Shown piece by piece: positions 37,193 to 46,365 of a stretch of 64,000 bases of DNA. Made by a program: the position numbers and the translations under genes. The notes under the pieces are model-generated. The model was not told the origin of the DNA. It did no database searches and worked only from the letters and a program-made list of their open reading frames with translations. The number at the start of each line of letters is the position of its first letter. Position 1 is the first letter of the stretch. The stretch comes from Xanthomonas citri pv. mangiferaeindicae (GTDB lineage Bacteria; Pseudomonadota; Gammaproteobacteria; Xanthomonadales; Xanthomonadaceae). The stretch lies in assembly GCA_002240395.1 (NCBI GenBank), contig CP016836.1, forward strand, positions 3,286,001-3,350,000, written 5' to 3'.

Positions 37193-37933
37193 TCAGTGCA
37201 GGAAACCGGCCAGACGGGCCTCGATGTTGCGCGGATTCTCGCCTTGGGCGATCGCGATCAGGCCCTCGATCGCCAGTTCGCGCTCGCCGCTGCGGCGGCC
37301 GATCACGCTCTTGAGCTTGGAGGCGACGGGCAGGAAGAACAGATTGGCCGAGGCGATACCGTAGATCGTGGCGGTGAACGCCGCGGCGATGCCGTGGCCG
37401 AGCTTGGACGGATCGGCCAGGTTCTTCATCACTGCAATCAGTCCGAGCACCGCGCCGACGATGCCGAGCGTGGGTGCGTAGATGCCCATGCTCTCGAACA
37501 CTTTCGCCGCGGCCAGGTCCTGCTGTTCCTCGCCGTGCAGTTCGATCTCGAGCATGTGCCGGATGGCCTCCGGTTCGACACCATCGACCAGCATCTGCAG
37601 GCCTTTGCGCAGGAACGGGTCGCTCTGCGACTCGACATAGGCTTCCAGGCCCAGCAGGCCCTGCTTGCGCGAGACGTTGCTCCACTCCAGCAGTTGCGCG
37701 ATCAGTGCGCCGCGGTCGGCGGTCGGCGGTCGGATCGTCCAGCGCAGGATGCGCATCGCGCGCTTGAACACGCTCGGCGGCGTGTGCAGGAGGATCGAGG
37801 CGAGCGTACCGACAATCACGATCACGAAGGCAGCCGGCGACCACAGCGCGCCGAGCCCGGCACCCTTGAGGATGCTGCCACCCACCAGGGCGGCGAGGGC
37901 GAGCACGAGTCCGACGACGCTGAAAAGGTCCAT
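37193..37933 (-). CDS. motC: flagellar motor stator protein MotC
   Basis: A 246-aa MotA/TolQ/ExbB-type inner-membrane subunit with four membrane segments (about 1-24, 30-50, 148-170, 180-203). The cytoplasmic loop carries the charged torque-generating region (RKGLQMLVDGVEPEAIRHMLE). It pairs with MotD encoded 10 bp downstream to form the proton-driven stator. A sigma-28-like site abuts its start codon. Confidence 0.92.
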   Translation of the reverse strand: MDLFSVVGLVLALAALVGGSILKGAGLGALWSPAAFVIVIVGTLASILLHTPPSVFKRAMRILRWTIRPPTADRGALIAQLLEWSNVSRKQGLLGLEAYVESQSDPFLRKGLQMLVDGVEPEAIRHMLEIELHGEEQQDLAAAKVFESMGIYAPTLGIVGAVLGLIAVMKNLADPSKLGHGIAAAFTATIYGIASANLFFLPVASKLKSVIGRRSGERELAIEGLIAIAQGENPRNIEARLAGFLH

Positions 37934-37940
37934 GATCGCG

Positions 37941-37967
37941 ATATCGGCGTCGGGCGCGGCGACTTGA
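37941..37967 (-). promoter_or_regulatory. sigma-28-like promoter directly before motC
   Basis: Minus strand: TCAA, 15 bases, GCCGATAT. Its -10 element ends only 7 bp before the motC ATG, so the transcript would be nearly leaderless. It lies between the cheA stop and motC. Confidence 0.5.
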
Positions 37968-37982
37968 GCCGCGCCCGGGGGC

Positions 37983-39950
37983 TCAGGGGCCGCGCAGCGC
38001 GTCCACGTCGAGGATCAGTGCAAGCCGTCCATCGCCGATCAAGGTCGCGCCGGCATAGCCGGGCAGGCCGCGCAACGCGCGCGGCAGTGGCTTGATGACC
38101 ACCTCTTCGCGCCCGCGTACTTCGTCGACCACCAGGCCGAAGCGGCTGTCGCCCCGCTGCAGCACCACGATGGTCAGCAACGCGGTATCGAGCGCGGGCC
38201 GGTCGAGCCAGTGCCGCAGGTCGAGCAGCGAGAGCGTATGCGAGCGGCGGTCGAGCGCGGCGCGGCCATCGAACCAGTTGACCGTGCGTGCCGGTGCATG
38301 CAGCACTTCCTGCACCCGCGCCAGCGGCAAGGCGTAGGCATCGCCCGCGGCATGGACCAGCAGGGTCGGCAGGATCGCCAGCGTCAGCGGCACGCGCAGC
38401 GTGAAGCGGCTGCCGCGACCGAGTTCGGATTGCACCTGGATCTGCCCGCCGAGCTCGCGGATCCGCGACTGCACCACGTCCATGCCGACGCCGCGGCCGG
38501 AGATGTCGCTGACCTCGGTGCGCGTCGACAGGCCGGCCAGGAAGATCAGATGCAGGCATTCCTCGGCGTTCAGGCGTGCGGCCGATTCGGCGTCGATCAG
38601 GCCCTTCTCGCGGGCCTTGGCGCGCAGCCGCTCGGGGTCGATGCCGGCGCCGTCGTCCTGGACCTCGATGCCGACGTAATCGCCTTGCTGCTGGGCGATC
38701 AGCCGGACCTTCCCGGCGCGCGGCTTGCCGGTCGCCTCGCGCAGATCCGGCGTCTCCACGCCATGGTCGATCGCGTTGCGGACCAGGTGGATCAGCGGGT
38801 CGGCCAGCGCTTCGACCAGGTTGCGGTCGAGCTCGGTGTCGGCGCCGACCAGTTCCAGGTCCACTTCCTTGTCGAGCGCGCGGGCGACATCGCGAGCGAC
38901 CTTCGGAAACCGCGAGAACACCTTGCCGACCGGCTGCATGCGCGTGCGCATGACCGCGCCCTGCAGGCGCGCAGTGGCGTTGTCCAGGGTGGCGACGGCG
39001 CGGTCGAGGTCCTCGTCGCGCAATCGTGCGCGCAGTGTCTTGAGGCGGTTGCGGGCCAGCACCAGTTCGCCGACCAGGTCGACGATCGCATCGAGCCGCC
39101 GAGTGTCGACACGGACGGTCTGCTCGCGCTCGGCCGGTGCCTGCGCGGCGGCCGGTCTGGCCGGCGCCGGCGGCGCGGCGCGCGGCGGGACGGCAGGTGC
39201 GGGCGCCGCGACCGCGACGGCGGGCGCTGGTGCTGCGCCGGGCGCGTGCGCGCCGTGCAACTGGTCGAGCAGCGCTTCGAATTCGTCGTCGTCAATGGTG
39301 TCGCCACCCGCGGCCGGTACGGCGGCGACCGGCGTGGCGCCTGGGGCGGCCTTGCCGTGCAACTGATCGAGCAGGGCTTCGAACTCGTCGTCGTCGATCG
39401 GATCATTCGGGCCTGGTGCGGGCGCCGGGGCCGATGCGCCGGGCGCGGCGTTGCCATGCAACTGGTCGAGCAGTGCCTCGAACTCGTCGTCGTCGATCAT
39501 CTCGCTGCCCGCCGTGGCTGGCGCGGCGACGGTCGGGGCCACACGGGCGGCCGGGGTCGGTGCCACAGGCGCGGCGGTGTCGAGCGCGAAGCCGGCGATC
39601 AGTTCGGGCGGCGCATGCGGCACGTCGCTGCCGGTTTCGACCGCGTCGACCATCGCCTGCAGCCAGTCGAGCGACTGCTGCGCGGCGTCGAAGTGCCGCG
39701 GCAACAAGGTCGCGGCGCCCGAGCGTGCGGCGCCCAGCGTTTCCTCCGCGGCATGGCACAGCTCAACCAGCGCGGTCGCGCCGAGGAAGCCGGCGCCGCC
39801 CTTGAGCGTGTGGAAGGCTCGGAAGACCGCGTTGAGCTGTTCGCGGTCGTCCGGCGACTGCTCCAGCTCGACCAGTTGCCCGCCCAGGTCGACGAGCAGC
39901 TCGCGTGCTTCGAGCACGAAATCGGCGGCGATGTCGGGCGAGAACTGCAT
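37983..39950 (-). CDS. cheA: chemotaxis histidine kinase CheA, set B, with three CheY-docking-like repeats
   Basis: A 655-aa kinase. P1 Hpt has H47 in FRAFHTLKGG. In place of a P2 domain there is an Ala/Pro-rich linker carrying IDDDEFEALLDQLHG three times, at residues 152-166, 185-199 and 219-233. P3 (about 275-345), P4 (HLVRNAIDHGVE, DDGAGID, GRGVGMDVV) and P5 (about 520-655) follow. The repeats resemble the CheY-binding tail of the CheZ encoded next door (DDADDLLSRLGL). It lies 3 bp after cheZ in fliA-cheY-cheZ-cheA-motC-motD-parC-parP order, as in polar-flagellate gammaproteobacteria, but cheB is missing between cheA and motC. Confidence 0.94.
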   Translation of the reverse strand: MQFSPDIAADFVLEARELLVDLGGQLVELEQSPDDREQLNAVFRAFHTLKGGAGFLGATALVELCHAAEETLGAARSGAATLLPRHFDAAQQSLDWLQAMVDAVETGSDVPHAPPELIAGFALDTAAPVAPTPAARVAPTVAAPATAGSEMIDDDEFEALLDQLHGNAAPGASAPAPAPGPNDPIDDDEFEALLDQLHGKAAPGATPVAAVPAAGGDTIDDDEFEALLDQLHGAHAPGAAPAPAVAVAAPAPAVPPRAAPPAPARPAAAQAPAEREQTVRVDTRRLDAIVDLVGELVLARNRLKTLRARLRDEDLDRAVATLDNATARLQGAVMRTRMQPVGKVFSRFPKVARDVARALDKEVDLELVGADTELDRNLVEALADPLIHLVRNAIDHGVETPDLREATGKPRAGKVRLIAQQQGDYVGIEVQDDGAGIDPERLRAKAREKGLIDAESAARLNAEECLHLIFLAGLSTRTEVSDISGRGVGMDVVQSRIRELGGQIQVQSELGRGSRFTLRVPLTLAILPTLLVHAAGDAYALPLARVQEVLHAPARTVNWFDGRAALDRRSHTLSLLDLRHWLDRPALDTALLTIVVLQRGDSRFGLVVDEVRGREEVVIKPLPRALRGLPGYAGATLIGDGRLALILDVDALRGP

Positions 39951-39953
39951 CGC

Positions 39954-40571
39954 TCAGAGTCCCAGGCGTGAGAGCAGGTCGTCGGCGTCGTCCTGGCCGA
40001 CGGTGCCGGTGTCGAGCCCGGCAACGGCCGGGCCGACAGCACGCAGACGGTCCTGTTCGCCGTCGGCGGGCGGCAGCCCGAGGGCGCCGAAGCCTTCGTG
40101 CACGCCGCGCACGATGCCGGCGACGCGGCGGATGATCTGCCCGCCCAGGTCCTGGTGGCTCTGCGCCAGCGCCATCTCGCGCAGGTTCTCGCGCAGCGCG
40201 TCGATGGTTGCGGTCTGCGCGGCGTCCAGCGTGCCGGCGCGCAGCTGGGCGACGTGCGCGCGGCTGTCCTCGATCAGATCGAGCGTGCGGTGGGTGGCTT
40301 GCTCGGTCATCGTCACCACGTGGTCGAGGCGGGCGCAGGCATCGTCGAGCCCACCTTGCGCGGGCGCGGCCGGCAGGGTGTCGAGCGCCTGCGCCAGTTC
40401 CCGCGCCAGCCGGCCCAGGCCGTCGACCAGGGTGCGCGCGCGGGCGGCGGCGAGTGCGTCGACTTGCCGGCGCCAGCCGGCCTCGTCGCCGCGTTCAAGC
40501 GCTTCGAGCGCGTCGTGCAGCAGGCCGGCGAGCTGGCTGCGGTCGGTGGTCACCGCGACCGTGGCGGTCAC
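39954..40571 (-). CDS. cheZ: CheY-P phosphatase CheZ
   Basis: A 205-aa phosphatase that ends the CheY signal. A long helical hairpin carries the catalytic glutamine in SHQDLGGQIIRRV (the DxxxQ motif), and the extreme C-terminus is the CheY-binding peptide DDADDLLSRLGL. It starts with GTG, overlapping the cheY stop codon (GTGA). Confidence 0.94.
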   Translation of the reverse strand: MTATVAVTTDRSQLAGLLHDALEALERGDEAGWRRQVDALAAARARTLVDGLGRLARELAQALDTLPAAPAQGGLDDACARLDHVVTMTEQATHRTLDLIEDSRAHVAQLRAGTLDAAQTATIDALRENLREMALAQSHQDLGGQIIRRVAGIVRGVHEGFGALGLPPADGEQDRLRAVGPAVAGLDTGTVGQDDADDLLSRLGL

Positions 40572-40972
40572 GCCGCGCCTCCCAGGCGCTCGAAGATCTT
40601 GCCGAGCTTCTCCGACAGCGTCTGCGCGGTGAACGGCTTGATGATGTAGCCGTTCACGCCGCTCTGCGCCGCCTCGATGATCTGCTCGCGCTTGGCCTCG
40701 GCGGTGACCATCATCACCGGCAGCGCGCGGAACTTGGGGTCGGCGCGGATCGCGCGCAGCAACTCGATGCCGGTCATGCCGGGCATGTTCCAGTCGGTGA
40801 TGACCAGGTCGACCGCATCCTGGCGCAGCACGGCCATCGCGCTGTTGCCGTCCTCGGCTTCGACGGTGTTGTTGAAGCCCAGGTCCGACAACAGATTCTT
40901 GACGATGCGGCGCATCGTCGAGAAGTCGTCGACCACGAGGATACGGATGTTCTTGTTCAAAGCGGGCTCCAC
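40568..40972 (-). CDS. cheY: motor-binding response regulator CheY
   Basis: A 134-aa receiver. DD pocket in LVVDDFSTMRR, phosphoacceptor D60 in VITDWNMPGMTG, Thr in MMVTAEAKRE, Lys in YIIKPFTAQT. The TDWNMPGM/TAEAK signature is that of motor-binding CheY of the E. coli type, in contrast to the shorter receiver at 33371. It is translationally coupled to cheZ. Confidence 0.95.
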   Translation of the reverse strand: MEPALNKNIRILVVDDFSTMRRIVKNLLSDLGFNNTVEAEDGNSAMAVLRQDAVDLVITDWNMPGMTGIELLRAIRADPKFRALPVMMVTAEAKREQIIEAAQSGVNGYIIKPFTAQTLSEKLGKIFERLGGAA

Positions 40973-40982
40973 GGGTGGGGCA

Positions 40983-41738
40983 TCAGTCGGCGTTGCCGAT
41001 GCCGGTATCTGCGAGTTCGAAGGCGGACAGGCGGCCGCGCAGGCGGACCACGGCCTGGCCGTGGATCTGGCATACGCGCGATTCGCTCACGCCCAGTACC
41101 GCGCCGATCTCCTTGAGGTTGAGTTCCTGTTCGTAGTACAGCGACAGCACCAGCTGTTCGCGCTCGGGCAGCAGGGTGATCGCCGCGGCCAGTTCCCGGC
41201 CGAACTCGCTGCGTACCAGGTGTTCCTGCGGCGTCGGTCCGCCGTCGCGGTTGGCCGGCTCGACCTCGCCGTGGTCCTCGACGTGCGAGTCCAGGCTCAG
41301 CACCTGGCCGCGGGCGGCGTCTTCGAGCAGACGTTGATAGTCGGCCAGCGGCATCTGCAACTTGGCCGCGACCTCCTGGGCGCTGGCGGCGCGGCCGCTG
41401 GCCTGCTCGATCTCGCGGATTGCGGCGGCGGCTTCGCGTGCACGGCGATGGACCGAGCGCGGCACCCAGTCGCCGCGGCGAATCTCGTCGATCATCGCGC
41501 CGCGGATGCGGATCGAGGCATAGGTCTCGAACGAGGCGCCTTGTTCGGCGTCGTAGCTGCGCGAGGCCTCGAGCAGGCCGATCATGCCGGCCTGGATCAG
41601 GTCGTCGATCTCGACGCTGGCCGGCAGCCGCGCAGCGATGTGATGGGCGATGCGGCGCACCAATTCGGCATGCACCACGACCGGATCCGGCGCGCTGGCG
41701 CGCTGGACCGCCTGGTACTGGCGGGCGGCGGCGTTCAT
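40983..41738 (-). CDS. fliA: flagellar sigma factor FliA (sigma-28)
   Basis: A 251-aa alternative sigma factor that directs late flagellar, stator and chemotaxis genes. Region 2 (DDLIQAGMIGLLEA, FETYASIRIRGAMIDEIRRGDW), region 3 (SVHRRAREAAAAI) and region 4 helix-turn-helix (LKEIGAVLGVSESRVCQIHGQA) are intact. The ATG overlaps the flhG stop (ATGA). Its predicted targets are visible as TCAA-N15-GCCGATAA-type sites across 22-38 kb. Confidence 0.95.
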   Translation of the reverse strand: MNAAARQYQAVQRASAPDPVVVHAELVRRIAHHIAARLPASVEIDDLIQAGMIGLLEASRSYDAEQGASFETYASIRIRGAMIDEIRRGDWVPRSVHRRAREAAAAIREIEQASGRAASAQEVAAKLQMPLADYQRLLEDAARGQVLSLDSHVEDHGEVEPANRDGGPTPQEHLVRSEFGRELAAAITLLPEREQLVLSLYYEQELNLKEIGAVLGVSESRVCQIHGQAVVRLRGRLSAFELADTGIGNAD

Positions 41739-42585
41739 GCGGCCGCTCCCTGGCGCAGCAGGCGGTCGACGAAGAATTCGACGTGGCCACGCGGCGCGGT
41801 CGGTGCCTGCCAACGCGCGACGCGACGTGCGATCTCCACCAGCGCTTGCGACGACGGGCTGCCCGGGTAGGCGCGCACCACCGCCTGCTGGCGCTGGACC
41901 GCGGCGCGCAGCCACTCGCATTGCGGCACTGCGCCCAGGTAGTTCAGCGAGACGTCGCCGATGAAGCGCTCACACACGCGCACCAGCTTGTCGTACAGCG
42001 CGCGGCCCTCCTGCGGGCTGCGTACCATATTGGCGACGACCTGGATCCGGTCCAGGCCGCGCTCGCGCGCAAGCACCTTGATCAGTGCATACGCATCGGT
42101 GAGCGAGGCCGGCTCGTCACAGACCACGACCACTGCGTCCTGCGCGGCCTGGCAGAAGGTCAGCACCGAGTCGGTGATGCCGGCGGCGGTATCGACCACC
42201 AGCACATCGAGCTCGCGCTCAAGCTCGTTGAAGACGTTGACCAGGCCGGCATGCTCGATCGGACGCAGCTCGGCCATGTGCCGGCGACCGGAGGCGGCGG
42301 GCACGATCAGCACGCCCGCCGGGCCCTCGATGATCGCCTCGTCGAGCGTGCAGCGCCCGGCCACGAGGTCGGCCAGCGTGAAGCGCGGCGACAGGCCCAG
42401 CAGCACATCCAGATTGGCCAGGCCCAGGTCGGCGTCGAGCAGCATCGTGCGCTGGCCCATGCCGGCCAGTGCGATGGCGAGATTGGCCGACACGTTGGTC
42501 TTGCCGACGCCGCCCTTGCCGCCGGTGACGGCGAGGGTGCGGACGGGCGCGAACGGGGCGGGGCGGGCAGGTCAGGCGACGGCAT
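41735..42585 (-). CDS. flhG: flagellar number regulator FlhG/FleN (frameshifted as sequenced)
   Basis: MinD-like ATPase that limits flagellar number and antagonises FleQ. As sequenced, the longest frame starts after the P-loop; one C restored in the CCCC run near 42555 joins MPSPDLPAPP to FAPVRTLAVTGGKGGVGKT. The corrected product is 283 aa with an intact deviant Walker A and start at 42585, overlapping flhF by 14 bp. Other motifs: MLLDADLGLANLDVLLG and LVVDTAAGITDSV. The C-terminal region ends VEFFVDRLLRQGAAA. Confidence 0.9.
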
Positions 42586-44113
42586 GGTGGGGCTTCTGGG
42601 CGTCGGGGTCGTGGAGATCGTGCGTGGGGACGATCGGCTTATCGGCATCGCGGCGGAGATCTTCAAGCCGCAATGCCAGATGGGCGGCATTGGCGCGATG
42701 CAGATCGTCAGGAATGCGCTGGCCGTCGGCGATCCAGGTCAGCGGCAGGGCGTGATCGACGGCGACCGACAGCACGCTGCCCAGCCGCCCGGTCTCGTCG
42801 AGCTTGGTCAGCACCGCGCCCTGCGGGCGGGCGCCCTCGAAGCGGCGGACGACTTCGTCGAGATCGGCGAAATGGGTGTTGGCGGGCAGCACGAGCAGGG
42901 TGCGGATCTGGCGCGCAGCGCGCAGCCAGTGCAGTTGGCCGGCCAGGGCACGGTCGCGCTGGCTCAGTCCGGCGGTGTCGACCAGCACCAGTCGGTAGTC
43001 GCGCAGGCGCTGCAGCAACTGGACCAGCCCGGTTTCGCTGTCGGCCTCGTGCACCGCGATGCCGAGCTGCCGGCCGTAGCTGTGCAGTTGTTCGCGGCCG
43101 CCCACGCGCACCGTGTCGGTGGTCACCAGCGCCACGTCGCGGGCCTGGTGGCGGGCGACGTACCGCGCGGCGAGCTTGGCGATGGTCGTGGTCTTGCCGG
43201 CGCCGGTCGGGCCGACCAGCGCGATGACCCCGGCCTCCTCCAGCGGGTCGATCGGGCAGATCGGCAGGCGCTTGGACAGCAAGGCCAGCATCAGGCCGCG
43301 GACGCGGTGGGCCGGGGTGTCGGCCGGCACCTGCAAGGCGACGTCGCGGGTGATGCCCGCATCGAAGCCATAGTCTTCCATCAATTCCATGACCTGGCCG
43401 CGGGCCGGGGACCCGCGCAGGCGCTCGTCGGTCAGGCGCGCCATCTCGCGCTCGATCATCTGCCGCATCTGCGCCAGTTCCTCGCGCATCTGCGCCAGCT
43501 CGCCGTCGCTGCTCGGCGTCGGCGGGGCGGGCACGGCGACGAGGGCGGGCGGCGTGGCGACCGGGGGCGGCGGCATCAGGACATGCCCGATGGGCGCGGG
43601 GACATCCGGCGCGGGCGCGGGCGGTTCGGGCAGCGCCTGCGACGGAATCCCGTCGTCTTCGGCGGCCCATGCCGGCGCGGCGGAGCGACGGCGCCCGAGC
43701 AGTTCGGCAAACGACGGAAATCCGGCGCCGGCGTCCGCGAGCTCGGCGTGCAGGGCCTCGGTGATCGCTGCGGGTGGCGGGTTCGCGGCTGCCGCATGGA
43801 CCACCGTCTGTGGCGGCGCAGCCGCCTCGACCGGTGCCAACGCACGCAGCCAGCGTTCGGCGGGCGAGTCGTCGCGGGCTTCGGCGGCCTGTGCCTGCGA
43901 CGGCTCGACAGGCGAGGCTGCCGGCGCCTCGCGCCGCTGGGCCTCGTCGAGGGCGCGCTGGACCACGCTCTCGTCGTAGTTGCTGGCCGCGACGATCTCC
44001 ACGCCCTCGTCGGTGCGGCGATTGGACAGGATCACGGCGTCGGGCCCGTGCGCGGCCCGCACCATCTGCAGGGCGCTGCGCATGTCGGCGGCGACGAAAC
44101 GGCGGATGTTCAT
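42572..44113 (-). CDS. flhF: flagellar biosynthesis GTPase FlhF
   Basis: SRP-family GTPase that places the polar flagellum; 513 aa. The N-terminal basic domain (MNIRRFVAADMRSALQMVR) is followed by a long Pro/Ala-rich region (about 70-210), a helical N domain and the NG GTPase domain with G1 GPTGAGKTTT (about residue 300), DTVRVGGREQL, DTAGLSQRD and TKLDETGRLG. It partners with FlhG encoded just downstream. The 170-bp gap to flhA shows no recognisable promoter. Confidence 0.94.
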   Translation of the reverse strand: MNIRRFVAADMRSALQMVRAAHGPDAVILSNRRTDEGVEIVAASNYDESVVQRALDEAQRREAPAASPVEPSQAQAAEARDDSPAERWLRALAPVEAAAPPQTVVHAAAANPPPAAITEALHAELADAGAGFPSFAELLGRRRSAAPAWAAEDDGIPSQALPEPPAPAPDVPAPIGHVLMPPPPVATPPALVAVPAPPTPSSDGELAQMREELAQMRQMIEREMARLTDERLRGSPARGQVMELMEDYGFDAGITRDVALQVPADTPAHRVRGLMLALLSKRLPICPIDPLEEAGVIALVGPTGAGKTTTIAKLAARYVARHQARDVALVTTDTVRVGGREQLHSYGRQLGIAVHEADSETGLVQLLQRLRDYRLVLVDTAGLSQRDRALAGQLHWLRAARQIRTLLVLPANTHFADLDEVVRRFEGARPQGAVLTKLDETGRLGSVLSVAVDHALPLTWIADGQRIPDDLHRANAAHLALRLEDLRRDADKPIVPTHDLHDPDAQKPHHAVA

Positions 44114-44283
44114 GGGCGGCAGCCGGAGATGAGGAATGGGGGGGACGGCATGGCGCAGGCGAGAGCACTGCGTCGATCGGGGCGGCCTTGGGGGGCGCTG
44201 GGGTGTCGTGCGTGCATCGTGCGTTCTCCGTGGCGGGGCCCTGCGTTCACCAGTCCCCCGTCCCTACAACCAAGTCCCGCGCT

Positions 44284-46365
44284 TCAACTGATCGTCCCCA
44301 GCAACTTGAGTCGCTTGTCTTCGGGGACTTCGGTGTAGGCCAGCACCGACAGGGTCGGGACGCTGTGCCGGACCAGGCGCGCGAGCGCGGCGCGGACCTG
44401 GCCGGGGACCAGCACCACCGCCGGTTCGTTCCTGGCCTCCTGCTGGCCGGCGCAATCGGCCAGGCTCTGCTGCAGACGTTCGGCCAGGCCCGGCTCCAGC
44501 GCAGCGCCGGTCCCTTGCGCGGAATCCTGCAAGACGCGTTCCAGCGCGGGCGCCAGCGTGTAGACCGGCAACTCGGGCGCCGGACCGGCGATCTCCTGGA
44601 CGATGAAGCGGCCCAGCGCGGTGCGGACCGCGGCGGTGAGTTGACCGGGGTCCTGGGTATGCGCGGCATGCTCGACCAGCGCCTCGGCGATGCGGCGCAG
44701 CTGCCGGACGGGAATACGCTCGACCAGCAGGTTCTGCAGCACCCGGACCACCACCGCCAGCGGCAGCGCCTTGGGTGTGAGGTCCTCGGCGAGCTTGGGC
44801 GCGCTGCGCGCCAGGGTCGCCAGCAACTGCTGGACTTCCTCGTGCCCGAGCAGTTCGGGCGCCTGTTCGCGGACCAGGTGCGAGAGGTGGGTCGCGACCA
44901 CGGTCGCCGGATCGACCACGGTGTAGCCCGCGGCTTCGGCCTGGGCGCGCTGGATCGGCAGGATCCACAGTGCGTCGAGCCCGAACGCCGGGTCCTTGCC
45001 CGGAATGCCCTCGATCGGCTGTAGCGCGCCGCCTGGATCGAGCGCCAGCAGGCGGTCGGGATGAACCTCGGCGGTCGCCACCGGCACGCCGTGGACCAGC
45101 AGCCGGTAGGCGGTGGGCGACAGTTCGAGGTTGTCGCGGATGTGCACCGGCGGAATCAGAAAGCCGATGTCCTGAGTGAGCTTGCGACGCACGGCCTTGA
45201 TCCGCGCCATCAGTTCGCCGCCCTGGGCCTTGTCCACCAACGGAATCAGCCGATAACCGACCTCCAGGCCGAGCGGATCGACCGGGCGCAGGTCGTCCCA
45301 GCCGAGCTCCGCATTGGCGGCCTGCTCGGGCGCGGGCAGTGCGGCGTCCGGCGCGGCTGCGGCGCGTTCGGCCGCCAGGCTGCGCTTGCGCATCGTCCAG
45401 GCGCCGTAGCCGACCAGCGCGGCCAAGGTCAGGAAGGCGAGGTTCGGCATGCCGGGCACCAGCCCGACCACCAGCAGAATGACCGCCGCGATCGACAACG
45501 CCCGGTACTGGCCGAACACCTGCCCGGTCACCGCGCCGCCCATGTCCTGGGCCCGCGAGGCGCGGGTGACCAGCAGCGCGACCGCCGAGGACACCAGCAG
45601 CGACGGCAACTGCGACACCAGGCCGTCGCCGATCGACAGCAGGGTGTAGGTCGCCGCCGCGTCTCCGAACGGCATGCCGTGCTGGAGCATGCCGATCGCC
45701 AGGCCGCCGATGATCGTCACGAACAGGATCAGGATGCCGGCGATCGCATCGCCGCGGATGAACTTGCTGGCGCCGTCCATCGCGCCGTAGAAATCGGCTT
45801 CCTGGCGGACTTCCTCGCGCCGGGCCTTGGCGTCCTCGCGGGTCAACAGGCCGGCATTGAGGTCGGCGTCGATCGCCATCTGCTTGCCGGGCATCGCATC
45901 GAGGATGAAGCGCGCGGTGACTTCCGAGACCCGGCCCGCACCCTTGGTGATGACCATGAAGTTGATGATCGTCAGGATCGCGAACGCGACGATGCCGACC
46001 GCGAAGTTGCCGCCGACGACGAACTCGCCGAACGACTCGATCACGTTGCCGGCTGCGCCCGGGCCGTTCTGACCGTGCAGCAGGATCACGCGCGTGGAGG
46101 CCACGTTCAGCGCCAGGCGCAGCATCGTGGTCATCAGCAGCACGATCGGGAAGATGCTGAAGTCCAGCGGGCGCTGCACGTAGACCACCGCCAGCAGCAC
46201 CACCAGCGAGATCGCGATGTTGAAGCTGAAGAGCACGTCGAGCGCGAACGGCGGCAGCGGCACCACGACCATCGCCAGCAGCGCCAGCACCAGCAACGGC
46301 GCGCCCAGTCCATGGCGCAGCATGTCGAACAGGCGCTTGGGGCCGGACTGCATCACCGCGCTCAC
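44284..46365 (-). CDS. flhA: flagellar export gate protein FlhA
   Basis: The largest gate component of the flagellar type III secretion system, 693 aa. Eight N-terminal membrane segments (to about 325) carry the conserved cytoplasmic FHIPEP loop (between TM4 and TM5: GRVSEVTARFILDAMPGKQM). The C-terminal cytosolic domain docks chaperone-substrate complexes. Its start overlaps the flhB stop (ATGA). Confidence 0.95.
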   Translation of the reverse strand: MSAVMQSGPKRLFDMLRHGLGAPLLVLALLAMVVVPLPPFALDVLFSFNIAISLVVLLAVVYVQRPLDFSIFPIVLLMTTMLRLALNVASTRVILLHGQNGPGAAGNVIESFGEFVVGGNFAVGIVAFAILTIINFMVITKGAGRVSEVTARFILDAMPGKQMAIDADLNAGLLTREDAKARREEVRQEADFYGAMDGASKFIRGDAIAGILILFVTIIGGLAIGMLQHGMPFGDAAATYTLLSIGDGLVSQLPSLLVSSAVALLVTRASRAQDMGGAVTGQVFGQYRALSIAAVILLVVGLVPGMPNLAFLTLAALVGYGAWTMRKRSLAAERAAAAPDAALPAPEQAANAELGWDDLRPVDPLGLEVGYRLIPLVDKAQGGELMARIKAVRRKLTQDIGFLIPPVHIRDNLELSPTAYRLLVHGVPVATAEVHPDRLLALDPGGALQPIEGIPGKDPAFGLDALWILPIQRAQAEAAGYTVVDPATVVATHLSHLVREQAPELLGHEEVQQLLATLARSAPKLAEDLTPKALPLAVVVRVLQNLLVERIPVRQLRRIAEALVEHAAHTQDPGQLTAAVRTALGRFIVQEIAGPAPELPVYTLAPALERVLQDSAQGTGAALEPGLAERLQQSLADCAGQQEARNEPAVVLVPGQVRAALARLVRHSVPTLSVLAYTEVPEDKRLKLLGTIS

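Noticed and set aside
41420..44338. Plus-strand open frame of 972 codons
   Set aside because: Antisense to fliA, flhG and flhF, all of which have clear motifs.
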